Below are positions 1 through 8,257 of a stretch of 37,329 nt of DNA, piece by piece. The notes below the pieces were generated by a model. That model searched no databases. It saw nothing but the letters and a program-made list of their open reading frames with translations, and was not told the origin of the DNA. The DNA is from Pseudomonas rhizoryzae (GTDB lineage: Bacteria > Pseudomonadota > Gammaproteobacteria > Pseudomonadales > Pseudomonadaceae): assembly GCF_005250615.1 (NCBI RefSeq), contig NZ_SULM01000022.1:1-37329 (forward strand), given 5' to 3'. Position 1 is the first letter of the stretch. Every line of letters begins with the position of its first letter. The translations under genes were made by a program, and so were the position numbers.

Positions 1-1
1 T

Positions 2-133
2 CTCGCCGACCTGCATGCTTTGGCACCGCATTTCGTGCTGCCGCATAGGCGCGATTACCGTGCCTATCCGCGGGTCATCAAGCCCAAGCCTTCGAAGTAT
101 CCGACCAGAAAGAAAAATGCCAGTCAGGCTTAA
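2..133 (+). CDS. C-terminal fragment of a probable transposase (IS4-like), truncated by window edge
   Basis: The reading frame is open from the window edge and ends with TAA at 131-133, giving 43 residues. The tail is very basic, with PRVIKPKPSKYPTRKK near the end. That Pro-Arg-Val-x-Lys / Lys-x-Tyr-Pro type of ending resembles what I remember of IS4-family transposase C-termini. The stop codon lies in the loop of an 11-bp perfect inverted repeat, as expected at the end of an insertion sequence. The identification rests on this short tail plus the repeat. The catalytic DDE residues lie outside the window, so another basic protein is possible. Confidence 0.5.
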   Translation, partial: LADLHALAPHFVLPHRRDYRAYPRVIKPKPSKYPTRKKNASQA

Positions 134-144
134 CTGACTGGCAT
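117..144. repeat. Perfect 11-bp inverted repeat at the end of the probable insertion sequence
   Basis: ATGCCAGTCAG (117-127) and CTGACTGGCAT (134-144) are perfect inverted copies around a 6-nt loop that holds the stop codon of the upstream frame. It could be the terminal inverted repeat, a terminator-like hairpin, or both. It ends about 20 bp before the stop codon of the convergent HAD gene, so the element would sit directly beside that gene. The other end of the element is outside the window, so target duplication cannot be checked. Confidence 0.55.
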
Positions 145-163
145 TAGCCTTGCGGCCCCTTTT

Positions 164-856
164 TCATTTCGCGCCGATGGCCGCGCCGCGTAGTCGGGCC
201 ACGGTCTCGGGCAAGTCGTCCATGTGCGCGATCAGCGCGGTCACGCCCAACTTGCTCAAGGTGTCGGCATGGCTCGGCGGGATGTGGCTGGCGCCGGTGA
301 AGCCGATGACTCTCATGCCTGCAGCCAGGGCTGCACGGACCCCGGTGGCACTGTCTTCGATCACTAGACAGCGCTCTGGTGCGACGCCCATCGTCTTGGC
401 CGCGAGCAGATAGACGTCGGGTGCCGGTTTGGGTTTTGCCACCATGTCGGCACTGAAGACGTTGCCTGCCACCCGCTCGACCAGGCCCGCCCGCCGGACC
501 GAGGATTCGACGCTGTGCCTCAGGCTGTTGGAGGCCACGGCCAGGGGCAGATCGATGCTTTCCAACGCCCGCTTCACGCCGGGGATGGGCTCGACGCTGG
601 TTGAGATCAGGTCTTCAGCCTGGGCGCGCAGGTCACTGAACAAGGCCGGGGGCAGGGTGATGCCGAAGCGTTGCTCGACCAGGTTGAAGATGTCCCGGGT
701 GGTCAGGCCGAAGGTGCCATGCAACAGGGCTTCCAATTCGGCGCGCGGGGCGTAGGCGGCCAGGCCGTCGAGGACGACGCGCTCGGCCAGGATTTCGCTG
801 TCGACCAGCACGCCATCGCAATCGCTGATCAGCAGTTCCACAGGGGTGACATTCAT
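164..856 (-). CDS. HAD-superfamily hydrolase (beta-phosphoglucomutase/YieH-like phosphatase)
   Basis: This 230-residue protein has the full HAD motif set. Motif I is DCDGVLVDSE near residues 12-21, with the nucleophile Asp12 and the acid/base Asp14. Motif II is in AVASNS, the lysine loop is in AKPKPAPDVY, and motif III is in VIEDSATG. The helical cap after motif I places it in subfamily IA, with beta-phosphoglucomutases and sugar-phosphate phosphatases. The substrate cannot be read from sequence. Length is normal, and the ATG is followed at once by the hydrophobic first strand. It stands alone, facing the probable insertion-sequence end on its 3' side. Confidence 0.88.
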   Translation of the reverse strand: MNVTPVELLISDCDGVLVDSEILAERVVLDGLAAYAPRAELEALLHGTFGLTTRDIFNLVEQRFGITLPPALFSDLRAQAEDLISTSVEPIPGVKRALESIDLPLAVASNSLRHSVESSVRRAGLVERVAGNVFSADMVAKPKPAPDVYLLAAKTMGVAPERCLVIEDSATGVRAALAAGMRVIGFTGASHIPPSHADTLSKLGVTALIAHMDDLPETVARLRGAAIGAK

Positions 857-1263
857 CGGTATTCCTTGCAGGGGGAGATTTCAGGAGTGGAGATCGACCT
901 GGCACTGCTTAGCCGTGATGGCAGCGCTGAAAGCCCTCGTTTCAGTGGCTTGGCAGGCCTTGTCCAAGCGGTCGAAAACCGGCTCGCCAGCCGCTTTGAG
1001 CCGACTCAAAAGGACCTCGTATCCAAAACGATTTCGACCTCCGGAGGGTAATCGCTTTCCAGAAAGATATGGCGTAGAGTTCGAGAACTGTGTTTGCTTG
1101 GGTCGCCGTCGATCGTGACCTGAGGCGGTAGGCTCGATGTCCACCCCTTGCTGCGATTCTTGTTACTCCTTGCAACTCAGTCCCAGGCGCATGGTCTATG
1201 CAACGCACAGCCGCGCCAGCACGTGTCATAACAAACCCGTTATTCCAAGGAGCAACACCCGTC
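857..1263. other. Intergenic region of 407 bp without a supported gene
   Basis: It lies between the start of the minus-strand HAD gene and the start of the plus-strand cold-shock gene, so it should carry both promoters. Short open frames here look random and resemble nothing I know. The last 20 bp before the cold-shock start contain a clear AAGGAG. Cold-shock genes often have long structured 5' leaders, so part of this region may be transcribed. I found no convincing -35/-10 pair. Confidence 0.5.
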
Positions 1264-1473
1264 ATGTCGAATCGTCAGAACGGCACCGTCAAATGGTTCA
1301 ACGAAACCAAAGGCTACGGCTTCATCACTCCCGAGAGCGGTCCGGACGTGTTCGTTCACTTCCGCGCGATCGAAGGCAAAGGTTTCAAAACCCTGGCTGA
1401 AGGCCAGAAGGTCAGCTTCGAAGTCGTGCAAGGCCAGAAGGGCATGCAGGCAGAGCACGTACAGGTCATCTGA
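1264..1473 (+). CDS. Cold-shock protein, CspA/CapB family
   Basis: This is a 69-residue single cold-shock domain that binds single-stranded nucleic acid and acts as an RNA chaperone. RNP1 is in KGYGFIT (about residues 16-22) and RNP2 in VFVHF (about 29-33), with [12 protein letters not shown] at the start, all canonical. The ATG at 1264 was chosen because AAGGAG lies 11-12 bp upstream and the protein then has the family length. The longer in-frame extension from 1198 has no family counterpart. It is monocistronic and closed by an intrinsic terminator at 1498-1526. Pseudomonas carries several paralogues, so no symbol is assigned. Confidence 0.95.
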   Translation: MSNRQNGTVKWFNETKGYGFITPESGPDVFVHFRAIEGKGFKTLAEGQKVSFEVVQGQKGMQAEHVQVI

Positions 1474-1497
1474 CACCTGACGTTGCCCGAAGCTCAC

Positions 1498-1526
1498 GAA
1501 AAACCCTGGCGCTGCCGGGGTTTTTC
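1498..1526. terminator. Bidirectional rho-independent terminator after the cold-shock gene
   Basis: GAAAAACCCTGGC and GCCGGGGTTTTTC pair over 13 positions with one wobble around a 3-nt loop. There is a T-run on the plus strand and an A-run that serves the minus strand. It separates the cold-shock gene from the convergent mdtD-like gene. Confidence 0.9.
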
Positions 1527-1530
1527 GTTT

Positions 1531-1566
1531 CTGGCGCCTGGGTACTCCTAGAAGACCAGGCGCCAG
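1531..1566. repeat. Perfect 11-bp inverted repeat between convergent genes
   Basis: CTGGCGCCTGG (1531-1541) and CCAGGCGCCAG (1556-1566) are perfect inverted copies with a 14-nt loop, directly after the terminator. There is no T-run on its 3' side. It may protect the 3' end of the mdtD-like transcript or be a REP-like unit. Confidence 0.7.
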
Positions 1567-1572
1567 TAGGCG

Positions 1573-3006
1573 TCATTCCACGTTCTGCGCGCTCTTTTCC
1601 GGCTCCGTCGCCAGCGGCTTGGCCCGTCGACCGGTTTCGCGCGAGGCCTGCAGGAAGATCCCGGCGGCCAGCATCGACAGCACCCCGACACAGACGAAGG
1701 TAGCGCGGAAGGCGGAGAGCACCTCGACGTCGCCGTAGTCGTCCTGGAAGCCGCCCAGCAAGGCCGCCGCGCAGGCGACGCCGAAGCTCATGGCCAATTG
1801 CATCACCACTGACAGCAGGCTGTTGCCGCTCGCGGCCTGCTGGTCGTGCAGGTCGATGAGGGTGATGGTGTTCATGGCGGTGAACTGCATGGAGTTCACC
1901 GCGCCCAAGATGCCCAGATGAATGAGCAGCCAGACGAAGGGCGTGGTGGGCCCGAGCAGGGCGAGGCTGGCGATCAGGCAACCCAGCAGCAGGGTGTTGC
2001 CTACCAGCAGGCGCCGATAGCCGAGGCGGCCGATCAGGGGGCCGGCGATGGGCTTGGCGAGCATTGCCGACAGCGCCAGGGGCATCATCAGCAGGCCGGC
2101 CTGGGCGGGCGAGTAACCGAGGCCCACCTGGAATAGCAGCGGGATGAGGAAGGGTAGGGCGCCGCTACCGAGGCGGGCGAAGAGATTGCCGAAGATGCCC
2201 ACCGCGAAGCTGCGGATGCGGAACAGCTCGGGCGAGAACAAGGGTTGCTCGTGGTGCAGGGCGCGAAGCCAGTAGGCGACCATGCAGGCCATGCCGCCCA
2301 TTAGCAGCAGCACCACCCGCACATGGGGCAGGTGCAGATCGCCGAGGCCTTCCAGGGCGATGCTGATCAGCACCATGGAGGTGCCGAACAGCAAGAAGCC
2401 CAGGCCATCGAAGCGTTGCGGCAGCGGGCTGCGCAGGTCCGGCAACAGGCGGCGGGTGATCAGGCAGCCAAGAATGCCCACCGGCAGGTTGATCAGGAAG
2501 ATCCAGTGCCAGGAGACGGCCTCCACCAGCCAGCCACCCAACGCCGGGCCCGCCAGCGGGCCGATCAGCCCGGGAATGGTGATGAAGCTGAGGATGCGCA
2601 CCAACTCGCTGCGCGGATAGACGCGCAGGATCACCAGGCGGCCAACCGGCAGCATCAAGGAGCCGCCCAGGCCCTGGATGACGCGGGCGGCGATCAGCAG
2701 ATTGAGGCTGGGCGCCAGGGCGCAGAGCAGCGAGCCGAAGGTGAAGAGGGCGATGGCGGTGAAGAAGACGCGGCGACTGCCGAAACGGTCGGAAATCCAC
2801 CCCGAGGCCGGAATCAACAGGGCGACGGTGAGCAGGTAGGCGATCACCACCCCCTGCATGCGCAAGGGGTTCTCGCCGAGATCGGCGGCCATGCGTGGCA
2901 GGGCGGTGTTGACGATGGTCGCATCCAGCGACTGCATGAAGAAGGCAACGGCGATCAGCCAGGGAAGCCAGCGGGCCGTAGTGGAATCCAGCGTCGGGGT
3001 GGGCAT
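1573..3006 (-). CDS. mdtD: MFS multidrug transporter, DHA2 family, MdtD-like
   Basis: This inner-membrane drug:H+ antiporter has 477 residues and about 14 hydrophobic segments. The N-terminal FFMQSLDATIVNTALP segment (DHA2 motif D1), SDRFGSRRVF (MFS motif A) and SWHWIFLINLPVG closely match E. coli MdtD as I remember it, and the match continues through NSMQFTAMNTITL and ASGNSLLSVVMQLAMS. I chose the ATG at 3006 because AAGGA stands about 8-12 bp upstream. A frame extending to 3042 adds 12 residues with no support. It lies 72 bp downstream of the acyltransferase on the same strand and may share its transcript. The substrate is unknown. Confidence 0.88.
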   Translation of the reverse strand: MPTPTLDSTTARWLPWLIAVAFFMQSLDATIVNTALPRMAADLGENPLRMQGVVIAYLLTVALLIPASGWISDRFGSRRVFFTAIALFTFGSLLCALAPSLNLLIAARVIQGLGGSLMLPVGRLVILRVYPRSELVRILSFITIPGLIGPLAGPALGGWLVEAVSWHWIFLINLPVGILGCLITRRLLPDLRSPLPQRFDGLGFLLFGTSMVLISIALEGLGDLHLPHVRVVLLLMGGMACMVAYWLRALHHEQPLFSPELFRIRSFAVGIFGNLFARLGSGALPFLIPLLFQVGLGYSPAQAGLLMMPLALSAMLAKPIAGPLIGRLGYRRLLVGNTLLLGCLIASLALLGPTTPFVWLLIHLGILGAVNSMQFTAMNTITLIDLHDQQAASGNSLLSVVMQLAMSFGVACAAALLGGFQDDYGDVEVLSAFRATFVCVGVLSMLAAGIFLQASRETGRRAKPLATEPEKSAQNVE

Positions 3007-3078
3007 TGGGAGGTCCTTGTCGAGACAACCGACTACCCGCACTCTGACTCTCGGCAGACCGCGGGGTGCCCCGCCATG

Positions 3079-3960
3079 TCAGCGGGACTGCTGCAACGCC
3101 TCGATTCGCTGATCCTTTTCTGCCCAGAGCTCGCTGACCCACTGCTGGAAATGCGCGCGGAATTGCGCATCTTCGCTGTAGTCGCCCGCCCAGCGCGCTG
3201 GATCCAGCGGTCGCGCGCGGATATCGATGATAACGCGTTTCACCCGCCCGCAAAGCAGATCCCAGAACCCGGGTATCCGCCCTTCGGGATAGACCAGGGT
3301 GATGTCCAGCAGCGTATCCAGCTGATCGCCCATGGCGGCGAGGACGAAGGCCATGCCGCCCGCCTTGGGCTTGAGCAGGTGCCGATAGGGCGAACCCTGT
3401 TCGGCATGCTTGGCGGAGGTGAAGCGGGTGCCTTCCAGGTAGTTGACGATGGTGACCGGCTGGCGGCGGAATTTTTCGCAGGCGCGTCGGGTAATGGCCA
3501 GATCCGTGCCCTTGAGTTCCGGTCGCCGGGCGAGTTGCTCCTTGCTGTAACGCTTCATGAAGGGATAGTCCAATGCCCACCAGGCGAGCCCGAGAAAGGG
3601 GACCCAGATGAGTTCCTTCTTCAGGAAGAACTTGAAGTAGGGCACCTTGCGGTTGAAGGTCTCGATCAGCGCGGGAATGTCGACCCAGGATTGGTGATTG
3701 CAGATGACCAGATAGGAGCGATCCCGCCTGAGCACCTCTGCGCCGCGGATATCCCAGTGGGTGGGCGTGAGCCGGGCGAAGATCAGTTTGTTGATTTCCG
3801 CCCAGGTCTCGGCGATGTTCATGACGATCCGGGAGCTGAAATCGCGCAATGGGATGACCGGAAGCAGCTTGATCAAGGCGAACAGCAACAGCGGACCGAT
3901 CAGGACGAGGGTGTTCAGCAACAGTAGCAGGGAGACGGTGATACCGGTCAGAAGATGCAT
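3079..3960 (-). CDS. PlsC-type acyltransferase (YihG-like)
   Basis: This 293-residue protein has a hydrophobic N-terminal anchor (about residues 8-35). It carries the lysophospholipid acyltransferase signatures NHQSWVD (His89 and Asp94 of HX4D) and EGTR (176-179). It resembles E. coli YihG, an inner-membrane acyltransferase acting on lysophosphatidic acid-type acceptors; the acyl preference is not readable. The ATG at 3960 begins directly with the membrane anchor. The upstream in-frame extension to 4131 runs into the region shared with the divergent HD-GYP gene and was rejected. The Shine-Dalgarno is weak (GAGAG). Confidence 0.88.
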   Translation of the reverse strand: MHLLTGITVSLLLLLNTLVLIGPLLLFALIKLLPVIPLRDFSSRIVMNIAETWAEINKLIFARLTPTHWDIRGAEVLRRDRSYLVICNHQSWVDIPALIETFNRKVPYFKFFLKKELIWVPFLGLAWWALDYPFMKRYSKEQLARRPELKGTDLAITRRACEKFRRQPVTIVNYLEGTRFTSAKHAEQGSPYRHLLKPKAGGMAFVLAAMGDQLDTLLDITLVYPEGRIPGFWDLLCGRVKRVIIDIRARPLDPARWAGDYSEDAQFRAHFQQWVSELWAEKDQRIEALQQSR

Positions 3961-4066
3961 GAATACTCTCGTCTGTAACTTGGGGCGATAGTCTTTAGCG
4001 TGACATGACGTTTTGCCATGATCCGCTCTAGGGCGGCTGCTGCCGGGATGCTGCGAAGTGAACGCC

Positions 4067-5329
4067 ATGCTGAAAAAGATTACTAGTGCCGAGATTCGAC
4101 TCGGTATGTACATCCACAAGTTCGAAGGCAACTGGATCGATCACCCCTTCTGGAAGGCTCGGTTCGTGCTGCAGAGTCCACGCGATCTGCAGAAGATTCA
4201 GGACAGTGCGGTGACGGCGGTGTGGATCGATGTCACCAAGGGGCTGGATCGATTGCCACAACCGCCTGCGGACGAGCCGGTGGTCGTGCCACCGTCGGCG
4301 GCGCCCCTTGCCGAGATGCCGCCACTCTCGCCAGCGCCTCTGGAGTCGCCCAGGGTGATGCCGCTGTCCACCAGTGCCGAGCAGGAGCCGGCGGACAGTT
4401 GCCAGCAGGAGTTGGCGCAGGCAGCCGCGATAAGCGACCACGCCAAGCAGGAGGTGATGCGACTGTTCCAGGACGTCCGTCTGGGCAAGGCCATCGAGTT
4501 GAACGAAGTGGACGACGTGGTCGAGCAGATTTCGACGTCGGTCCTGCGGCATCCCACGGCGTTGATCAGTATGACGCGTCTGCGTACGGCGGACGAATAT
4601 ACCTATATCCACTCGGTGTCGGTCTGTGCCCTGATGACGGCCGTGGCGCGGCAAATGGGGCTGCCCACGGAGCAGGTCTTGCTGGCCGGTAAGGCCGGTC
4701 TGATGCACGACGTGGGCAAGATGCTGGTGCCCCCCGAGGTGCTCAACAAGCCGGGCAAGCTGACCGATAAGGAATTCGCCGTGATGAAGCGGCATCCCGA
4801 GCTTGGAGTCGCCCTGCTGCAGGCCTGGGGCGCACCTGCCGAGGTCATCGATGTCTGTCTGCATCACCACGAGAAATTCGATGGTAGCGGCTATCCCAGT
4901 GGGCGGGCGGGCAAGGACATCAGCCTGCTCTCGCGCATCGCCGCGGTCTGCGATGTCTACGATGCCATTTCCTCGACCCGGCCCTATAAGCAGGCCTGGA
5001 GTCCTGCCGAGTCTATCCGCCGGATGGCGGAGTGGACCGGACATTTCGATCCCCAGGTATTCCAGGCCTTCGTGAAAACGATCGGCATCTATCCGATTGG
5101 TTCCCTGGTGCGCTTGAGCAACGAGCAACTGGCGGTGGTCGTCGATCAGCATCCGCAAAGTCTGCTGACGCCCAAGGTAAGAGTGTTCTTTTCCGCCCGT
5201 TCGCGTACCCCGTTGCCTCAGCGCCTGCTGGACCTGGCGCAGGCGAGTGCAGGCGAGCGCATCGTACGCCGGGAGCTGCCCGAGGACTGGGGGTTTCGTA
5301 ACCTGGAGCAGCTCTGGCAGCAGGCCTAG
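4067..5329 (+). CDS. HD-GYP domain cyclic-di-GMP phosphodiesterase with DUF3391 N-terminus
   Basis: The 420-residue protein starts with a DUF3391-type domain (MLKKITSAEIRLGMYIHKF). A proline-rich linker follows at about 65-105, then the HD-GYP domain at about 130-330. The HD pair is in LMHDVGK (His214-Asp215) and the GYP signature is in HHEKFDGSGYP (267-277), so the metal and catalytic residues are present. It would degrade c-di-GMP in the cytoplasm. I chose ATG 4067 because family members begin at this point; a GTG at 4058 would add three residues. It is divergent from the acyltransferase, and its stop lies only 6 bp from the stop of the convergent GST. Confidence 0.92.
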   Translation: MLKKITSAEIRLGMYIHKFEGNWIDHPFWKARFVLQSPRDLQKIQDSAVTAVWIDVTKGLDRLPQPPADEPVVVPPSAAPLAEMPPLSPAPLESPRVMPLSTSAEQEPADSCQQELAQAAAISDHAKQEVMRLFQDVRLGKAIELNEVDDVVEQISTSVLRHPTALISMTRLRTADEYTYIHSVSVCALMTAVARQMGLPTEQVLLAGKAGLMHDVGKMLVPPEVLNKPGKLTDKEFAVMKRHPELGVALLQAWGAPAEVIDVCLHHHEKFDGSGYPSGRAGKDISLLSRIAAVCDVYDAISSTRPYKQAWSPAESIRRMAEWTGHFDPQVFQAFVKTIGIYPIGSLVRLSNEQLAVVVDQHPQSLLTPKVRVFFSARSRTPLPQRLLDLAQASAGERIVRRELPEDWGFRNLEQLWQQA

Positions 5330-5335
5330 TCGCAC

Positions 5336-5950
5336 TCAGGGCCGGGTCGCCTGCAGTGACGGACGCTCGCTGACGCGAGCGTACCAGGCGGCGATGCGCG
5401 GACAGTCGCTGCGCCAGGCCCAGCTGGGAATGCGGAAGTCGAGGTAGCCCAGCAGGCAGGCCATGCCGATGCCGGCTACGTCGAATTCCCCCTCCAACTC
5501 GGCGATGGCGCCTCGTTCGAAGTAGTCCAGGGCGCGGGCGATCTTTTCCTGCTGGTTGTCCAGCCAGAGTTTCCACTGCATGCCGGGCGGACGCATGAAG
5601 CTTTCGTAGCGGATCTGCACGGCCGCTTCCATCATGGCGTCGCACAGTGAGGCCAAGGTCAGTCGGCGCCAGCGCTCGGGGCCGTCACGGGGAATCAGGG
5701 ACGCGCGCCCGTGCAGGGTATCCAGGTAGTCGAGGATGACGCGACTGTCGTGCAGGCAGGTGCCATCGGCCAGGCGCAGCGCCGGAATCTTGCCGGCGGG
5801 GTTGGTATCTAGGACGTCGCGATTGGGGTTGAGCGGGGTCTGCTGGACGATTTCCACTTCCACCTGCTCGATCAGGTCCGTCTCGTGGAGCATCACTACG
5901 ACTTTGCGACCGAAGGGCGAGGCGGGAGTGTGGTACAGGATCATGGACAT
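5336..5950 (-). CDS. Glutathione S-transferase family protein
   Basis: A 204-residue protein with an N-terminal thioredoxin-like domain (residues 1-80) and an alpha-helical C-terminal domain, the canonical cytosolic GST layout. The active-site region is SPFGRKV near residues 11-17, where Ser11 is the likely thiol-stabilising residue. NPAGKIPAL carries the cis-proline, and DSRVILDYLD supplies the glutathione gamma-glutamyl contact. It resembles the YibF-type bacterial GSTs; the substrate is unknown. Start 5950 has GGAGAG 8 bp upstream; a second ATG two codons in is also possible. It converges on the HD-GYP gene with only 6 bp between stops, so no separate terminator fits there. Confidence 0.88.
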   Translation of the reverse strand: MSMILYHTPASPFGRKVVVMLHETDLIEQVEVEIVQQTPLNPNRDVLDTNPAGKIPALRLADGTCLHDSRVILDYLDTLHGRASLIPRDGPERWRRLTLASLCDAMMEAAVQIRYESFMRPPGMQWKLWLDNQQEKIARALDYFERGAIAELEGEFDVAGIGMACLLGYLDFRIPSWAWRSDCPRIAAWYARVSERPSLQATRP

Positions 5951-6078
5951 GGGCCGGGCTCTCCAGGTGGCGGGACTGCACGTCGCCGATGGCGAATCCC
6001 GTCACTGTAAGCCTTTGACCGGTCAGGTTGAAAGCCGGCCTTGGTCTTAGCCGGTCGGCGCCGGCCCGCTCATCGACT

Positions 6079-7455
6079 TCAGGCGATGCCGGGCAGCTCG
6101 ATGTGCACGCCCAGTCCGCGGCCCTGCAAACCCTCGCCCAGGTACAGGCTGCCGCCATGGATTTCGACGATACGCTTGACGATGGGCAGGCCGAGTCCGC
6201 TGCCGGTGTTCTGCCCCGCGCTTTCGCTGCGGTAGAAGCGGGTGAAGATCCGCTCCCGTTCTTCCGCCGAAACGCCGGGGCCACTGTCGCAGATATCCAT
6301 CCGCACCCGGCCGGGCGCACCCGCGGCGACCCGCACCAGCACCTGGCCACCGCTCGGGGTGTAGCGGATGGCGTTGCCGACCAGGTTGGTGAGCAGGACG
6401 CCGAGCCAGGTCGGGATGCCGGAAAGTTGAACGTCCTGGTCTTCCAGGACCAGATCGATGTTCTTGTCGATGGCCAGCGGTGCCAGCTCGGATAGGGTAT
6501 CCGCCGCCAGGCCGCCCAGGTGCACGGTGACGAATTGCTCCTGTAGCGCACCGCTGTCCAGGCGGGCCAGTAGCAGGATCTGCTCCATCAACTGGCTGAT
6601 ACGTTCGGCACTGCGGCGAACCTGCACCAGGCCGCGGGCATGGGCTTGAGGATCGCTCGAGCGCAGGGCTACCTGGGTGTGGGTCAGGAGGCTGGCGAGG
6701 GGCGTACGGATTTCGTGGGCGGCATCGCTGGTCAGCCGGCGCTCGGCCTCCAGGGCGCCGTCCAGGCGTTGCAGCAGTGCGTTGATCTCGGCCACCAGGA
6801 CCGCCGCTTCCTGGGGTACCCGAGTCAGCGGCAAGGGCTCCAGGCGTTGGGCGGAGCGCTGCTTGACCTGGGACGCCAGCTGGCGCAGCGGCGCAAGACC
6901 GCGGGTGACGCCGAACCAGATGAGCGCCGCCAGCACTGGCAGCGCCAGGCCCAGGGGAAACAACGAGCCGAGCAGCAGCAGGTTGGTGGCGCCACGCCGG
7001 TCGGCGAGGTTCTCGTAGATCCAGATCTTGCCTTCGCCACTGATCAGGCGCAGCACGCGCCAGCGCTGACCGTTGGCGACCAGGCTGCTGAAGCCCGGGG
7101 GCTGGTCGATCAGGCCCGGGGGTGGAGCGGGAGTGCCGAGTTGCTGATTGCCGGCTTGCAGGAGATAGCCCAGTGCGTTGCGGCGCTTGAACAGCGGCAG
7201 ATCGGCGATGGCCAGGCGGCTGCGCTCCAGCACCTGCGCCTCCGGCGACAGGACCTGTTCGCTGCTTTCGGTCAGGGTGGCCAGATGCAGGGCCGCCGCG
7301 CCGAAGTCGAGCATGTCTTCGTCAGCCAGGCGATTCACCTGGCGCAAGACCAACTGATAGGTCACCAGCGCCGCGATCAGCCAGCAGGCGAAGATCCCGC
7401 ACAACAGCAGGGTCAAGAGCCTCTTGCGCAGGGAAGCGGCGGGGCTGTCGCTCAT
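6079..7455 (-). CDS. Sensor histidine kinase, QseC/PmrB-like
   Basis: An inner-membrane kinase of 458 residues. TM1 is at about 12-36, a periplasmic sensor region at about 37-155, TM2 at about 158-183, then HAMP, HisKA with TSDAAHEIRTPLA (phosphoacceptor His247) and HATPase. The N-box is in NLVGNAIRYTP (Asn357/Asn361), with G-boxes in DSGPGVS and GSGLGLPIVKRI. The sensor layout and the DAAHEIRTPL block resemble QseC. One ExxE motif (63-66) lies in the periplasmic part; in PmrB such motifs bind Fe3+, but here this is only suggestive. The start overlaps the upstream regulator's stop as ATGA, implying translational coupling. Confidence 0.92.
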   Translation of the reverse strand: MSDSPAASLRKRLLTLLLCGIFACWLIAALVTYQLVLRQVNRLADEDMLDFGAAALHLATLTESSEQVLSPEAQVLERSRLAIADLPLFKRRNALGYLLQAGNQQLGTPAPPPGLIDQPPGFSSLVANGQRWRVLRLISGEGKIWIYENLADRRGATNLLLLGSLFPLGLALPVLAALIWFGVTRGLAPLRQLASQVKQRSAQRLEPLPLTRVPQEAAVLVAEINALLQRLDGALEAERRLTSDAAHEIRTPLASLLTHTQVALRSSDPQAHARGLVQVRRSAERISQLMEQILLLARLDSGALQEQFVTVHLGGLAADTLSELAPLAIDKNIDLVLEDQDVQLSGIPTWLGVLLTNLVGNAIRYTPSGGQVLVRVAAGAPGRVRMDICDSGPGVSAEERERIFTRFYRSESAGQNTGSGLGLPIVKRIVEIHGGSLYLGEGLQGRGLGVHIELPGIA

Positions 7456-8126
7456 GCGGTCGGCCGTTCGGGCTGGTCGATACCATAGCCGATGCCGCGC
7501 ACGGTACGGATCAGGCTGCTGCCAAGCTTGCGTCTGAGGTGGTGGATGTGGACTTCGATGGCGTTGCTTTCGACATCGCCGTCCCAGCCATAGAGCGCCT
7601 GCTCCAGGCGATTGCGCGAGAGCACCTTGCCCATGTTTTCCAGCAACAGGCGCAGCAGGGCGTATTCGCGCGGGGCCAGATCAACCGGTTGACCCGCCAG
7701 GGTGACCCTGTGGGTAGCGGGATCGACCCTCAGCTCGTTGTGCTCCAGGAGTGGCTGGGCGCGACCGGTACTGCGCCGGGTCAGGGCACGGACGCGGGCG
7801 AGCAGTTCGTCGAGGTCGAAGGGTTTGGTCAGATAGTCGTCGGCGCCGGTGTCCAGGCCGGTGACCCGGTCGGTGACCTTGTCACGGGCGGTCAGGATCA
7901 GTACCGGGGTGCCATCGCCGCGCTTGCGCAGGGCGGACAGCACCTCGAGCCCTGAGCGCCGCGGCAGGCCGATGTCGAGCACCACCAGATCGAAAGGGTC
8001 GGTTTCCAAGGCGGACTGGGCGGCCTGGCCATCGGTCACCCAATCGACGGTATCGCCTTCCAGGGCCAGGCCGGCACGGATGCCATCGCCCAGCAACATG
8101 TCGTCTTCGGCCAGTAATATTCTCAT
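7452..8126 (-). CDS. OmpR-family response regulator, QseB/PmrA-like
   Basis: A 224-residue regulator with a receiver domain at 1-118: acidic pocket Glu7/Asp8/Asp9, phosphoacceptor Asp51 in VVLDIGLP, and Lys101 in LTKPF. A winged-helix DNA-binding domain follows at about 125-220, with the recognition-helix region EVHIHHLRRKLG. This helix and LEQALYGWDGDVESNA are typical of the QseB/PmrA branch. The ATG at 8126 begins the receiver fold directly and has GGGAAAA upstream; the longer in-frame extension was rejected. It is the first gene of an operon with the kinase, with ATGA overlap. A PmrA-box-like direct repeat lies about 105 bp upstream, which suggests autoregulation. Confidence 0.93.
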   Translation of the reverse strand: MRILLAEDDMLLGDGIRAGLALEGDTVDWVTDGQAAQSALETDPFDLVVLDIGLPRRSGLEVLSALRKRGDGTPVLILTARDKVTDRVTGLDTGADDYLTKPFDLDELLARVRALTRRSTGRAQPLLEHNELRVDPATHRVTLAGQPVDLAPREYALLRLLLENMGKVLSRNRLEQALYGWDGDVESNAIEVHIHHLRRKLGSSLIRTVRGIGYGIDQPERPTA

Positions 8127-8230
8127 TGGATTTTCCCAGGCGGTGGAACGGTTTTTACCGCTCCGGGCCTGCCTCGGCAAGAGCGGTGGCCATCCCCCAG
8201 GATGGTCAGGCTCAAGCCTAGGCGGGGGCG

Positions 8231-8247
8231 CTTAAGACGGCATTAAC
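8231..8247 (-). promoter_or_regulatory. PmrA/QseB-type box upstream of the response regulator
   Basis: On the minus strand the sequence reads GTTAAT-GCCGT-CTTAAG. That is two TTAA cores separated by 7 bp, matching the known YTTAAK-N5-YTTAAK box except for the first base. It lies in the 131-bp gap before the regulator, upstream of its start. A possible -10 (TAGGCT) follows about 11 bp after the second half-site. Assignment to this regulator is inference from position and family. Confidence 0.55.
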
Positions 8248-8257
8248 AAAGACAGCT

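Noticed and set aside
2323..3927. Plus-strand open frame of 534 codons across two genes
   Set aside because: It is antisense to the MdtD-like transporter and the acyltransferase, both well supported, and shows no recognisable domain.
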